Shown: positions 18,229-27,258, counted from the first letter of the stretch. The stretch: DNA of 49,124 nucleotides from Nitrospiraceae bacterium UBA2600 (GCA_002339325.1 DDKK01000016.1:1-49124); one strand, 5' to 3'. Notes: generated by a model from the sequence alone, not told the origin. Made by a program: numbers and translations.

Positions 18229-19331
18229 TAATCCTTTGCATTTTCTTCTTTCTGCAAGTTTTCTTTCAGTGTTTTATCAACTTCCTTTATCTTAATCTGT
18301 GCGTATTCGGATTCACTTAACACATCTATGCTCCACCCTGTAAGCCTTGAGGCAAGTCTGACATTCTGCCCTTTCTTTCCTATTGCCAGAGAGAGTTGTT
18401 CGTTTTCCACAACAACTACGGCAGTCCTTTCTGCCTCGTTTATTCCAACTTTTAAAACCGTCGCAGGAGTTAAAGCTTTAGCAATAAAGAGGCTCATGTC
18501 ATTGCTGTAAGGAATTATGTCTATTCTCTCTCCCTTTAACTCTCTTACAACAGCCTGAACTCTCGTTCCTTTCATGCCAACACAAGCACCAACGGGGTCA
18601 ACAGCAGAGTCTTTAGAAGTAACGGCTATTTTAGTTCGCTCACCGGGGTCTCTTGCAATGCCAATTATTTCTACAATACCGTCTTGAATTTCTGGCACTT
18701 CAATTGTGAAAAGCCCTTTTACAAAATTGGGATGTGTCCTTGAAAGTTTTATTATTGGCTCTCTCGATGTTTGTTTTACTTCTACGATATAGGCTTTAAC
18801 TATATCTCCTCTCTTTAAATTGTCCTGGGGCAGAAGTTCTCTTTCTGGCAGTATTGCTTCTGCATTACCAACGAGAATGTAAAGATTACCCTTTTCCTTT
18901 CTTAAAACAGTTCCGCTTACAACAGTTCCGACTTTATCCTTAAATTCCTCGTAGATTACAGAACGTTCAATCTCTTTAATTTTCTGAAAAAGAACATGCT
19001 TTGCCGTCTGCACAGCAATTCTACCAAAATCCTGAATTGAGAGAGGAACTTCTACAGTGTCTCCAATGCCTTTGTCAACATATTTCTGTTTAACTTCATC
19101 TATTGAGATTTCCGTATAGGGATCGTTAACTTTTTCAACTACTTTCTTTAACTCAAATATATTTATGTCAAAACTCTGTGAGTCAATTTTTATCTTAATT
19201 GAAGATTTATTTCCGTATTTTTTTCTTATTGCCGAAATAAGAGCTGTCTCAAGGAGCTCTATCACTGCATCCTTTGAAATGCCCTTCTCTCTCATTATTT
19301 GTTCAACAAAAAATTTAAGTTCCTTGCCCAT
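18228..19331 (-). CDS. nusA: Transcription termination/antitermination factor NusA
   Basis: This 367-residue protein has the N-terminal RNA-polymerase-binding domain (MGKELKFFVEQIMREKGI), an S1 domain at about 133-200 (GTVVSGTVLRKEKGN), then KH domains with DPVGACVGMKGTRVQ and AIGKKGQNVRLASRLTGW. It modulates pausing, intrinsic termination and Rho-dependent termination. The length is that of NusA without the C-terminal acidic repeats. It lies 4 bp after rimP, the conserved partner order. Confidence 0.97.
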   Translation of the reverse strand: MGKELKFFVEQIMREKGISKDAVIELLETALISAIRKKYGNKSSIKIKIDSQSFDINIFELKKVVEKVNDPYTEISIDEVKQKYVDKGIGDTVEVPLSIQDFGRIAVQTAKHVLFQKIKEIERSVIYEEFKDKVGTVVSGTVLRKEKGNLYILVGNAEAILPERELLPQDNLKRGDIVKAYIVEVKQTSREPIIKLSRTHPNFVKGLFTIEVPEIQDGIVEIIGIARDPGERTKIAVTSKDSAVDPVGACVGMKGTRVQAVVRELKGERIDIIPYSNDMSLFIAKALTPATVLKVGINEAERTAVVVVENEQLSLAIGKKGQNVRLASRLTGWSIDVLSESEYAQIKIKEVDKTLKENLQKEENAKD

Positions 19332-19335
19332 ATCC

Positions 19336-19830
19336 CTATCCTAAAAAAATTTGTGCCTTTAAAATTTTTTCTATAGGTATAAATAACATTTCTCCTTTTT
19401 CTTTCCTCTTCTGTCCCTTTGTGGTCTGTTCGTCTATCTGTATTCTCACCCAATCGTCACCAACATCAACAATCTTACCTATAAAAAAAGTCTTGTCAGC
19501 AATTTTCTCTTTAGTTGTTATCTTTACTTGGCGACCCAAATTTCTAAGAAAATCCTTCTTCTCTCGTAAAGGTCTATCTATTCCTGGCGATGAAACTTCG
19601 AGAGTATAGGAGCTTTTTATCGGGTCTTCTACATCAAGAATTGCCTCAAGAGCTCTTGAGAAGTTCTCACAGTCCTTTATGGTTACTCCATTTTCCCTGT
19701 CAATAAAAACTCTAACCATTAAACCTTTTCCTCCTGGATACACTTCAACTTCAAAGAGCTCAACTCCTTCTTGCTCACTGACTTCCCTTGCATAATTCGT
19801 TATTAATTCCTTGAGTTCTCTAATGTTCAT
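19336..19830 (-). CDS. rimP: Ribosome maturation factor RimP
   Basis: This 164-residue protein helps assemble the 30S subunit. The family motifs are present: GVELFEVEVYPGGKGLMVRVFID in two halves, the DCENFSRALEAILD segment and YTLEVSSPGIDRPL. The C-terminal SH3-like domain contains FIGKIVDVGDDWV. The next gene is nusA at 4 bp. Its 5' region holds a candidate promoter (19885-19914) that would place a strong hairpin (19859-19878) at the very start of the transcript. Confidence 0.95.
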   Translation of the reverse strand: MNIRELKELITNYAREVSEQEGVELFEVEVYPGGKGLMVRVFIDRENGVTIKDCENFSRALEAILDVEDPIKSSYTLEVSSPGIDRPLREKKDFLRNLGRQVKITTKEKIADKTFFIGKIVDVGDDWVRIQIDEQTTKGQKRKEKGEMLFIPIEKILKAQIFLG

Positions 19831-19858
19831 GGCTTTTCTCTGTTCAACTCAAAATAAA

Positions 19859-19878
19859 AGAGTGGGTTAACCCACTCT
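19859..19878 (-). terminator. Perfect 20-bp palindrome followed by a U-rich run, ahead of rimP
   Basis: AGAGTGGG-TTAA-CCCACTCT forms an 8-bp stem with a 4-nt loop. Read on the minus strand it is followed directly by TTTTATTTT, the form of an intrinsic terminator. It sits 28 bp before the rimP start and just after a candidate promoter. It could be a second terminator for the upstream lipoprotein gene or an attenuator / 5' stabilising hairpin for rimP-nusA-recG. Confidence 0.6.
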
Positions 19879-19884
19879 CATAAA

Positions 19885-19914
19885 ATTTTAACACTTTTAG
19901 AAAATTTAAAGCAA
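19885..19914 (-). promoter_or_regulatory. Candidate promoter for rimP-nusA-recG
   Basis: On the minus strand -35 TTGCTT (19909-19914), an 18-bp spacer and -10 TAAAAT (19885-19890). The start point would fall at about 19878, the first base of the palindrome at 19859-19878. The -35 is only a half match and overlaps the terminator of the upstream gene. Confidence 0.4.
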
Positions 19915-19942
19915 CACCAGGAATAAATCCCAGTGTTGCTTT
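19908..19942 (-). terminator. Intrinsic terminator of the proline-rich lipoprotein gene
   Basis: On the minus strand a 15-bp stem (outer ten pairs AAAGCAACAC with GTGTTGCTTT, inner pairs including two G-U) closes a 5-nt loop and runs into TTTAAATTTT. It begins 20 bp after the lipoprotein stop codon. Confidence 0.85.
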
Positions 19943-19961
19943 CACACTGTATCCTGCCAGA

Positions 19962-20225
<264 letters not shown>

Positions 20226-20291
20226 CTTATTTTGTCACCTCCTTTCGCCTTTAATTTTGCCGCCACAAACTGAAATCCCTTTGACTTTTAT

Positions 20292-20321
20292 TTTTTACCA
20301 TTGAACATGTTTTTTTGTCAA
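20292..20321 (-). promoter_or_regulatory. Promoter of the proline-rich lipoprotein gene
   Basis: On the minus strand -35 TTGACA (20316-20321), an 18-bp spacer and -10 TAAAAA (20292-20297), about 66 bp upstream of the ATG. The -35 is perfect; the -10 is a moderate match. Confidence 0.5.
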
Positions 20322-20335
20322 CTATCAGTTTTTCC

Positions 20336-20707
20336 TTATTTTACAACTACTCTATGTCCTGTAAGGTTGATAATCAACACAACTAAGGCAATTATAACAA
20401 GGGCAAGAACAATTGCCAAGCCAGCATCGCCAGCAACTTTTATCTCATCTATCTTCAATGCAAGACTGTGAAGAGTCTGTTCATCAAGACTGTTAAGTCT
20501 GTCCATTATTTCTTTTTCTGAATATCCAAAATCTTTCAATCTCTGTGATACAATCTTCATCTCAAGAAACTTTTGCACCTTCTGCATGTCTTCGACCTTG
20601 CTGTTCAGAGACAATTCGGAAGGAATGAGCGCTGCTCCAGCAGACTGGACAAATCCAATGATAAAAATTGCTACACACAAATAGACGGCAAGAGCTTTTC
20701 TTAACAT
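20336..20707 (-). CDS. PA2779-family small exported protein
   Basis: This 123-residue protein has an N-terminal signal peptide (about 1-26, ending SAGA), a helical middle (LEMKIVSQRLKDFGYSEKEIMDRLNSL in overlapping helices, given here as positions 48-74) and a C-terminal hydrophobic segment at about 95-115. The shape and the GDAG turn before the last segment resemble the PA2779/DUF6627 family, whose role is unknown and which is usually paired with a PA2778-type protein. Here the partner directly upstream, 9 bp away, is a TPR lipoprotein. The start is supported by AGGAGG. Confidence 0.65.
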   Translation of the reverse strand: MLRKALAVYLCVAIFIIGFVQSAGAALIPSELSLNSKVEDMQKVQKFLEMKIVSQRLKDFGYSEKEIMDRLNSLDEQTLHSLALKIDEIKVAGDAGLAIVLALVIIALVVLIINLTGHRVVVK

Positions 20708-20716
20708 AGAGACCTC

Positions 20717-21190
20717 CTATTTTGTTTTTATTTTATTGATTTTTTCCAAAGTATCTTCATAAATTTTTAGTCTATCCTTATTGTCCTTCTCAAGTTCAAT
20801 GGCTTTTTTTACTAAGCCTTCAGCCTCCTCGAGCCTCTCACCTTTAATACAATAAAGCCATGCCAGATTATTATATGCATCGGCAAGCTTATTGTCCTTT
20901 TTAATGGCCTTTTTATAATTTTCCTCAGCGTTATCATACTTACCCTCTTTTAAAAACAGATTACCAAGAAAGAGATATCCTCTTGCATCCGTCTTTGAAG
21001 CCTCTTTATACTGTTTTATCGCTTCCTCAAGAAGCCCTTTTTTCTCGTAACTAAGACCGAGTTGAAGATGTTCTTCTGGAGTTAAGGGGTCATTGAGAAC
21101 AACTATTTGGGGCATACTACAGCCTAAAGTGCAAAGAAATGTAAAAATTAAAAAGAGCGAAAACAAGCCATATTTAACTTTTAAAAACAT
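20717..21190 (-). CDS. TPR-repeat lipoprotein
   Basis: This 157-residue protein has a lipoprotein signal peptide with its lipobox cysteine at about residue 24 (CTLGC). Three tetratricopeptide repeats follow: HLQLGLSYEKKGLLEEAIKQ, RGYLFLGNLFLKEGKYDNAE and LADAYNNLAWLYCIKG. The phrase NDPLTPEEHLQLGLSYE resembles the C-terminal part of PA2778-type proteins, but the N-terminal C39-like peptidase of that family is absent. With the PA2779-like gene 9 bp downstream it may be a reduced version of that pair. A TATAAT (21198-21203, minus) ends 7 nt before the ATG with no Shine-Dalgarno. Confidence 0.75.
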   Translation of the reverse strand: MFLKVKYGLFSLFLIFTFLCTLGCSMPQIVVLNDPLTPEEHLQLGLSYEKKGLLEEAIKQYKEASKTDARGYLFLGNLFLKEGKYDNAEENYKKAIKKDNKLADAYNNLAWLYCIKGERLEEAEGLVKKAIELEKDNKDRLKIYEDTLEKINKIKTK

Positions 21191-21227
21191 TGTGTAAATT
21201 ATAACATAAAACTGTTAAAATTAGGTT

Positions 21228-23096
21228 ATGCCCTACTATGATGTATCTATCCCCCTCAAACTCAAAATTCTCACTTACTACGACGAAAGAGATGAAGATT
21301 TGACAGGATATGCCGTAAAGGTTCCGTTAAAAAACAGACTATGTTATGGAATTGTTATAGAGAAAAGGAAAGAAAAGCCAGAAGAGGTTGAAAGTATTAA
21401 AAAAATAGAGAAAGTTTTAGGATGGATATATTCCAAAAATTTCATCGACTTTCTTCGTTGGATGAGTTTCTACTACATTTGTGAATTAGGAAGCATCGTA
21501 AGGCTTACTTTTTTTGATGAACTGATAGCTTTTCTCGAGGGTAAAACAGGCAAACCAAGAGGGTCAAAACATTCAAAAAATCGTCTCATCGAAAAAATAG
21601 CAGTTAATGAACAAACATTAGCTACAATTTTAGAGGCATTTAAAATAAGGGATTACAGAGCATTTCTCCTGCACACTCCAAATGTTTCTTATGAAAAAAG
21701 CTTATTCTTACACATAGCTGAGATGGTCAGTTTTATGGAAGGCCAAGTTTTATTCATTCTTCCAGAAATAAGAGAAGTTGAATCACTTTACCACTCAATA
21801 GTGGACAGAATTGGAGACAAGGCAGTCATGCTTCATAGTGAAATGAGAACATCTGAAAAGCTAAAATCTATTGAAAGATTGATGAAAGAAAACATAAAGG
21901 TAATAGTGGGAACAAGATTTGCTCTTTTTACTCCAACAAAAAATTTATCCCTAATTGCGCTTTCGCAAGAATCAAGCTGGCTTTACAAAGCAGAAGAAGC
22001 TCCCCGATATCATACGAGAGAATCTGCTATAATGAGAGGATTTATCGAGAAATGTCCCGTTGTTCTATGCGATACCATGCCTTCTGTAAGTTCCTTCTGG
22101 AATTCTACTAAGGGAAAATTTGAATATATCGATGATTTCAACAGATATCCTCATCCAGAGATATTAATTCTCAAACAACCTCTCAGCAGTATTTTTCATC
22201 CAGAGGCTCTTCTCAATCTAAAACTCAACAAAAAAGAAGGTGTAATAATCGTATCTCCCAGAACAGGATTTAGTCTTTTGAGATGTTCTGAATGTGGTGA
22301 GGTAATTAAGTGTCAGGGTTGTGGTGGTAGCATGCTTTTTCATAAGGAAAAAAACTTTACAGAGTGCAAGAGATGTAATTCAACAGAAAAAACTCCCGAA
22401 TTTTGCCCTACTTGTGGGGGTGCAGAACTTCATTATGTTGGCACAGGAACGGAGAGACTTCTGGAAGAGCTTAAAAAAACAATCTCGGACAGTGATGTAA
22501 TCTTGAAGGATTATTCTATAGATGACGAACAGATTGAAGGCATTTCAATTACAACTTCAGCAAAGCTAAAGAAGAGTAGTGTTCATATTTTTAAGACTGC
22601 TGTTTTTGTTGATTTTGATTTCTTTCTATCTCTACCAGATTACAGAGCATTAGAGAATGCCTTTTCAAAGGTTCTTTCATTGTGTCATCTTATAAGAAAT
22701 GATGGAAATATAACAATTCAAACTCGAAATCCTGAAAATGAGTTTTTTCGATATCTAAAAAGTTATGATTTTAAAGGATTTTATCACTACGAATTGAAGC
22801 ACCGTAGAGAAACCCTTTTCCCCCCTTTTGTCAGGCTAATTAAAATAGTATTAAAAACAAACAAAAAGAACACAACAGAAAAACTCGATGAGATAAAAAA
22901 TTTAATTAAAGAAAAAACAAAAGCAGACCTAATAGGACCTTTAGGTAACAGAGATGAGAGTAAATTTTCCTATATTCTACGGTCTCAAAACAAAAAGGAA
23001 CTCACAGAAGCTGTAAATAACTGCATTAAATGGTTGAGGAAAATGAGAGGGATTGAGATAGTTGTTGAAGTAGACCCTGCGAATTTAAAACAATAG
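21228..23096 (+). CDS. priA: PriA-like replication restart protein with decayed helicase motifs
   Basis: PriA recognises stalled forks and reloads the replisome through DnaB. This 622-residue protein keeps the N-terminal DNA-binding domain and the eight zinc cysteines (353, 356, 362, 365, 380, 383, 393, 396), plus conserved stretches such as GTGTERLLEEL and APRYHTRESAIMR. The motor is degenerate: the Walker A position reads LLHTPNVSYEKS (148-158) with no GKT, the DEEH box reads SQES (246-249), SATPS reads DTMPS, and the QVAGRAGR arginine motif reads SLCHLIRNDG. ATPase activity is therefore unlikely, yet the frame is intact, so selection has kept the protein. It overlaps the convergent ribF by 12 bp. 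Confidence 0.88.
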   Translation: MPYYDVSIPLKLKILTYYDERDEDLTGYAVKVPLKNRLCYGIVIEKRKEKPEEVESIKKIEKVLGWIYSKNFIDFLRWMSFYYICELGSIVRLTFFDELIAFLEGKTGKPRGSKHSKNRLIEKIAVNEQTLATILEAFKIRDYRAFLLHTPNVSYEKSLFLHIAEMVSFMEGQVLFILPEIREVESLYHSIVDRIGDKAVMLHSEMRTSEKLKSIERLMKENIKVIVGTRFALFTPTKNLSLIALSQESSWLYKAEEAPRYHTRESAIMRGFIEKCPVVLCDTMPSVSSFWNSTKGKFEYIDDFNRYPHPEILILKQPLSSIFHPEALLNLKLNKKEGVIIVSPRTGFSLLRCSECGEVIKCQGCGGSMLFHKEKNFTECKRCNSTEKTPEFCPTCGGAELHYVGTGTERLLEELKKTISDSDVILKDYSIDDEQIEGISITTSAKLKKSSVHIFKTAVFVDFDFFLSLPDYRALENAFSKVLSLCHLIRNDGNITIQTRNPENEFFRYLKSYDFKGFYHYELKHRRETLFPPFVRLIKIVLKTNKKNTTEKLDEIKNLIKEKTKADLIGPLGNRDESKFSYILRSQNKKELTEAVNNCIKWLRKMRGIEIVVEVDPANLKQ

Positions 23097-24038
23097 AAAG
23101 AGTCTTGTTCTGTCTTTGCTGAATATATTTTTTGCCTTCTGTATATCCATCGCTATTTGCTGTTTCAGTTCTTCAGGAGAAGAAAATTTCTTTTCATCTC
23201 TAATTCTATCAATGAAATGAACCCTTATGGTTTTTTCAAGCAAATTCTCTCTAAAATCTAAAATATGAACCTCGTAGCTAAGCATTCTATTACCAAAAGT
23301 CGGATTTTTACCAATATTTGCAACACCTCTAAAAGTCGCAGAAAGGTGTGGTATGGTTACTTTTACAGCATAAACTCCCTCTTTAGGTATAATCTCCTGA
23401 ACAGGTTCGATATTTGCCGTAGGATAACCTAAAATTGTTGACCCTCTGCCTGCTCCTTTAACTACAGTGCCGTCTATATGATATGCCCGTCCGAGAAATA
23501 TATTTGCCTCTCTAATATTTCCATCGGCCAATGCATTTCTTACTGCGGTGCTACTTAATATCTTGCCTTTTCTCTTGTAAGCCTTGAGAACTTTTACTTT
23601 AAAGCCATACTTTAGGCCAAGCTTTTTTAACAGTAATCTGTCACCTTTTCTGTCTTTACCAAATCTGTAGTCATATCCTACAACAACCCATTTGGCATTG
23701 AATTTTTCTATAAGAATGTCTCTCACAAAACTCTCCGCCTCAATCTGAGCAAACTCGGTGGTAAAAGGTATTAGAACTGTTATATCGACCCCACACTTTT
23801 CAATTAGCTTCAGTTTGTCTTCTGTTGTTGTGATAACCCTCAGGGGATGTTCTTTGAAGAGAACCTTTATTGGATGGGGATGGAAAGTAATTACTACGCT
23901 TTTACTATTTGTCTGAGAGGCCTTTCTATTTATGTAATCAAAAATTTTTTGATGTCCTCTATGAACTCCGTCAAAATTTCCAATGGTTATTACTGTATTT
24001 TCTGCATCTAACTTTTCAATTCCTCTAATTACCTGCAT
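23085..24038 (-). CDS. ribF: Bifunctional riboflavin kinase / FAD synthetase
   Basis: This 317-residue enzyme makes FMN and FAD from riboflavin. The N-terminal adenylyltransferase domain shows ITIGNFDGVHRGHQ and later STAVRNALADG. The C-terminal kinase domain begins at GTVVKGAGRGSTILGYPTAN and includes GVYAVKV and GVANIGKNPTFG. Both domains are complete. The start overlaps the coaE 3' end by 14 bp, so it belongs to the mutS-coaE-ribF run. The 3' end overlaps convergent priA by 12 bp. Confidence 0.96.
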   Translation of the reverse strand: MQVIRGIEKLDAENTVITIGNFDGVHRGHQKIFDYINRKASQTNSKSVVITFHPHPIKVLFKEHPLRVITTTEDKLKLIEKCGVDITVLIPFTTEFAQIEAESFVRDILIEKFNAKWVVVGYDYRFGKDRKGDRLLLKKLGLKYGFKVKVLKAYKRKGKILSSTAVRNALADGNIREANIFLGRAYHIDGTVVKGAGRGSTILGYPTANIEPVQEIIPKEGVYAVKVTIPHLSATFRGVANIGKNPTFGNRMLSYEVHILDFRENLLEKTIRVHFIDRIRDEKKFSSPEELKQQIAMDIQKAKNIFSKDRTRLFLLF

Positions 24039-24636
24039 ACTTCCTCTCCATAGCTATTAGTTTCTGAAATATTGCTTCTACCTGCTGGGCAGTCTCCAAA
24101 ATTGAACCAGAATTATCTATTATATAATCGGACTTTAATTTTTTCATCTCAATAGGAAATTGACATTTCAATCTTTTCTCCGCCTCCTGTCTTGAAAATC
24201 CTTTTTTTTCAAGACGCTGCAATGCGGTCTCCTCTGATGTAAACACAGTAATAACATAGTCAAATCTGTTTTGATATCCTCTCTCGAAGATTAATGGTGC
24301 TTCTATGACTACAATTATAGGCTCTCCTCTATGGGGTATGCTATCGACTATTTTGTCCACTTTTTCAAAAACTCGTGGATGAAGAATATTCTCAAGATAA
24401 ATTCTCATCTGGGGATTTTCAAACACGATATTTGCAATCTTTTCTTTGTTTATTCTGCCATCTACAAAAACTTCCTCACCAAATAGTCTCCTTATTTCCT
24501 CCAAAACCTCCGGCTCTTCGAAAAGAGTTTGAACAATTTTGTCCGTATCTATAACAAAAGCTCCTAATTGTTTGAAAAGTTCTGCCACAGTGCTTTTTCC
24601 CATCCCTATATTGCCTGTAAGACCTACTTTAATCAT
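24025..24636 (-). CDS. coaE: Dephospho-CoA kinase
   Basis: This 203-residue P-loop kinase performs the last step of coenzyme A synthesis. It has the Walker A GNIGMGKST near the N-terminus, the ADP/CoA region VIDTDKIV, the ILHPRVF segment, and the lid RLEKKGFSRQEAEKR. Its length is normal. The ATG overlaps the mutS 3' end by 8 bp and its own 3' end overlaps ribF by 14 bp, so the three genes are translated from one message. Confidence 0.96.
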   Translation of the reverse strand: MIKVGLTGNIGMGKSTVAELFKQLGAFVIDTDKIVQTLFEEPEVLEEIRRLFGEEVFVDGRINKEKIANIVFENPQMRIYLENILHPRVFEKVDKIVDSIPHRGEPIIVVIEAPLIFERGYQNRFDYVITVFTSEETALQRLEKKGFSRQEAEKRLKCQFPIEMKKLKSDYIIDNSGSILETAQQVEAIFQKLIAMERKYAGN

Positions 24637-27196
24637 TGTTTAAAAGCTCCTTTAATTCTTTTAGTTTTTTTAGTGCCTTCTGAGGACTAATTTTATCTAT
24701 GTCAATTTTTGCAAGTTCCTCCTTTATCGGGTCTCCTTGAAAGAAAAGGTCAAGCTGCCTTGCCTTCGGAGAAAATATCTGAAATTCCTTTTTTTCCAAC
24801 TTGAATAAAATCTCTTTAGCCCTCTCTAAGACTTCCACAGGAAGCCCTGCGAGACGGGCAACCTGAATTCCATAACTTTTATCAGCACCACCCTCTTGAA
24901 TTTTTCTAAGAAAAATTATTTCTTCACCCCACTCCTTTACAACAACTGTAAAGTTTTTTACACATTCAAAATTAAAGGCTATGTCTGAAAGTTCGTGGTA
25001 ATGGGTGGCAAACAAAGTTCTTGCCTTTATTTTTTCAGCTATATATTCAACTACAGCCCAAGCAATGCTTATTCCGTCAAAAGTGCTGGTGCCTCTGCCA
25101 ACCTCATCGAGTATTATAAGGCTTTTATGGGTAGCATTATTTAAAATATTCGCTGTTTCAATCATTTCAACCATAAAGGTACTTTGCCCCTTTGATAGAA
25201 AATCTGAAGCTCCTATTCTTGTAAAAATTCTATCAACAATTCCTATTTTGGCAGACTTTGCAGGAACAAAAGAACCTATTTGAGCCATAAGAACAATAAG
25301 GGCATTTTGTCTCATATAAGTCGATTTTCCAGCCATATTAGGCCCAGTAAGGATGATTATCCTTTGATTGTCTGAGCCGATTATGAGGTCATTGGGAATA
25401 AATCTATCTTCAGAAAGCCTGCCTAATTGAATTAGCCTTTCAATCACAGGATGTCTTCCATCTTTTATTTCTATGAGTTCATCTTCATTTATCTCAGGCC
25501 GGACATAGCCATACTTGGAGGCAACTGATGAAAGAGAGAGAAAAAAGTCAATTTGAGCAATGGTCTCAGCAGTTTTTATTATCTTTTCAGTATATGGCGT
25601 TATAGAGTTTATCAAATCTTCAAATAGTTCCTGTTCAAGTATTTTCAGTTTTTCCTCAGCGTTTATTATTTTTAACTCAAGCTGTTTCAACTCTTCAGTA
25701 ATAAATCTTTCTGCATTAGCAAGAGTTTGCTTTCTTATGTAATGAGACGGCACAAGGCTGAGATTAGGTTTTGTTACTTCTATGTAGTAGCCAAAAACCC
25801 TGTTATATCCGATTTTTAGAGAATTTATGCCTGTTTTTTTTCTCTCCTCCGCTTCCATACTAAGTATATACCTTTTGCTGTCTCCGCTGAGCTTTCTAAG
25901 TTCATCTATCGTTGGATTATACCCTTCCCTGAAAATTCCTCCTTCTGTAGTGGTAGTTGGTGGATTATCTGATAGGGCATTCTGTAATTTTTCTGTGAGT
26001 TCGGTGAAATCATGCAGGGATGCAGACAAATTATTCAATATCTCCGATTCGTTCATCAAAATTTCTTTTAATCGGGGGATTAACTTTAGACCTTTATGGA
26101 GAGAACTTAACTCTCTTGGATTTATTGTTTTAGCTCTGATTTTAAAAGCTATCCTCTCAATATCCGGAAAATCCTTTAAAATACTGGCAATACTCTCTCG
26201 CAAGATAAAATCTCTAAAGAAAACCTCAACGCCATCAAGCCTCTGTTGTATCTCTGAAACATTCAATAAGGGACAAGAAAGAGCATTTCTCAGAAAGCGA
26301 GTTCCCATAGCAGTATGAGTTTCATCTAAAACCCATAGAAGACTACCTTCTTTACTGCCATCTAAGGAGGAAAAAATCTCTAAATTCCTTTTTGTGGCGC
26401 TATCAATAAACATGAAATCACTAAGATTTAAAACTTTTAACTCTTTAAATTTCGTTGGCTGTTTGTTATCTTCAAGATATCTTAGAAGAGCTCCTGCAGC
26501 AGAAATGGCATTAGAAAACTCCTCTGCTCCAAAACCTTTCAGGGAGGCCACTCGGAAATGCTCAAGAAGAGTCTTATATGCACTTATATAATCAAACTTC
26601 CAGTCTTCAACGTATGTTCTCTTACATGAAATTGACTCGAATCTCATTCTGTCTTCAAAACTTGAGGGAAGTAAAACCTCACCAGGTTCAAATCTCTCCA
26701 CTTCGTCGGCAATCTCTCTATTAGTCTCGTATATAAAAAATTGGCCTGTTGTCGTATCTGCCATAGCTATTCCTGTTGTGCCCTTTGAAGGATAAAGCGC
26801 CATAATATAAACATTTTCATTAACTCCCTCGGGCAGATATGTTCCGGGAGTAAAAACTTTAACCACTTCTCTTTCGACTATACCTTTTGAACTCTTAGGG
26901 TCTCCAGTCTGTTCGCATACTGCCACTTTATAGCCTTCTTTTATAAGTTTTTCTATATAAGAAGACGATGAAAAGTAGGGGATACCGCACATAGGAATCG
27001 GATTTTCTTTTGATTTATCCCTCGACGTCAGCGTTATTCCAAGTATCTTAGAGGCAATGACAGCGTCTTCGCCAAACATTTCATAAAAGTCTCCAAGTCT
27101 GAAGAAAACTATAGTATCCCTGTATTGCTCTTTAATCTTTAGATACTGTCTCATCAATGGAGTGAGTTCTTCCTGAGAGATTTCCACGAAGCTCAT
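24629..27196 (-). CDS. mutS: DNA mismatch repair protein MutS
   Basis: This 855-residue MutS1 has the mismatch-reading Phe-x-Glu in FRLGDFYEMFGEDA (phenylalanine and glutamate of FYE), the connector and lever domains, and an ABC ATPase with Walker A TGPNMAGKST and the DEVGRGTSTFDG signature. The C-terminus carries helical dimerisation sequence. It initiates mismatch repair by binding mispairs; mutL is not in the window. A TATAAT (27203-27208, minus) lies only 6 nt before the ATG and no Shine-Dalgarno is seen, so the mRNA may be leaderless. Confidence 0.98.
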   Translation of the reverse strand: MSFVEISQEELTPLMRQYLKIKEQYRDTIVFFRLGDFYEMFGEDAVIASKILGITLTSRDKSKENPIPMCGIPYFSSSSYIEKLIKEGYKVAVCEQTGDPKSSKGIVEREVVKVFTPGTYLPEGVNENVYIMALYPSKGTTGIAMADTTTGQFFIYETNREIADEVERFEPGEVLLPSSFEDRMRFESISCKRTYVEDWKFDYISAYKTLLEHFRVASLKGFGAEEFSNAISAAGALLRYLEDNKQPTKFKELKVLNLSDFMFIDSATKRNLEIFSSLDGSKEGSLLWVLDETHTAMGTRFLRNALSCPLLNVSEIQQRLDGVEVFFRDFILRESIASILKDFPDIERIAFKIRAKTINPRELSSLHKGLKLIPRLKEILMNESEILNNLSASLHDFTELTEKLQNALSDNPPTTTTEGGIFREGYNPTIDELRKLSGDSKRYILSMEAEERKKTGINSLKIGYNRVFGYYIEVTKPNLSLVPSHYIRKQTLANAERFITEELKQLELKIINAEEKLKILEQELFEDLINSITPYTEKIIKTAETIAQIDFFLSLSSVASKYGYVRPEINEDELIEIKDGRHPVIERLIQLGRLSEDRFIPNDLIIGSDNQRIIILTGPNMAGKSTYMRQNALIVLMAQIGSFVPAKSAKIGIVDRIFTRIGASDFLSKGQSTFMVEMIETANILNNATHKSLIILDEVGRGTSTFDGISIAWAVVEYIAEKIKARTLFATHYHELSDIAFNFECVKNFTVVVKEWGEEIIFLRKIQEGGADKSYGIQVARLAGLPVEVLERAKEILFKLEKKEFQIFSPKARQLDLFFQGDPIKEELAKIDIDKISPQKALKKLKELKELLNND

Positions 27197-27258
27197 TTTT
27201 TTATTATAAATTAAAAACTACACTCTTTACTTGCAGAATTTATATGTTTTTTAGAGAT

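Noticed and set aside
21228..23096. priA as a pseudogene
   Set aside because: The frame is uninterrupted over 622 codons, zinc ligands and several conserved segments are intact, and the ends fit neighbouring genes.
25827..26318. A 163-codon frame on the + strand
   Set aside because: It lies wholly within mutS on the opposite strand, has no Shine-Dalgarno and its serine/leucine-rich composition is typical of an antisense shadow.
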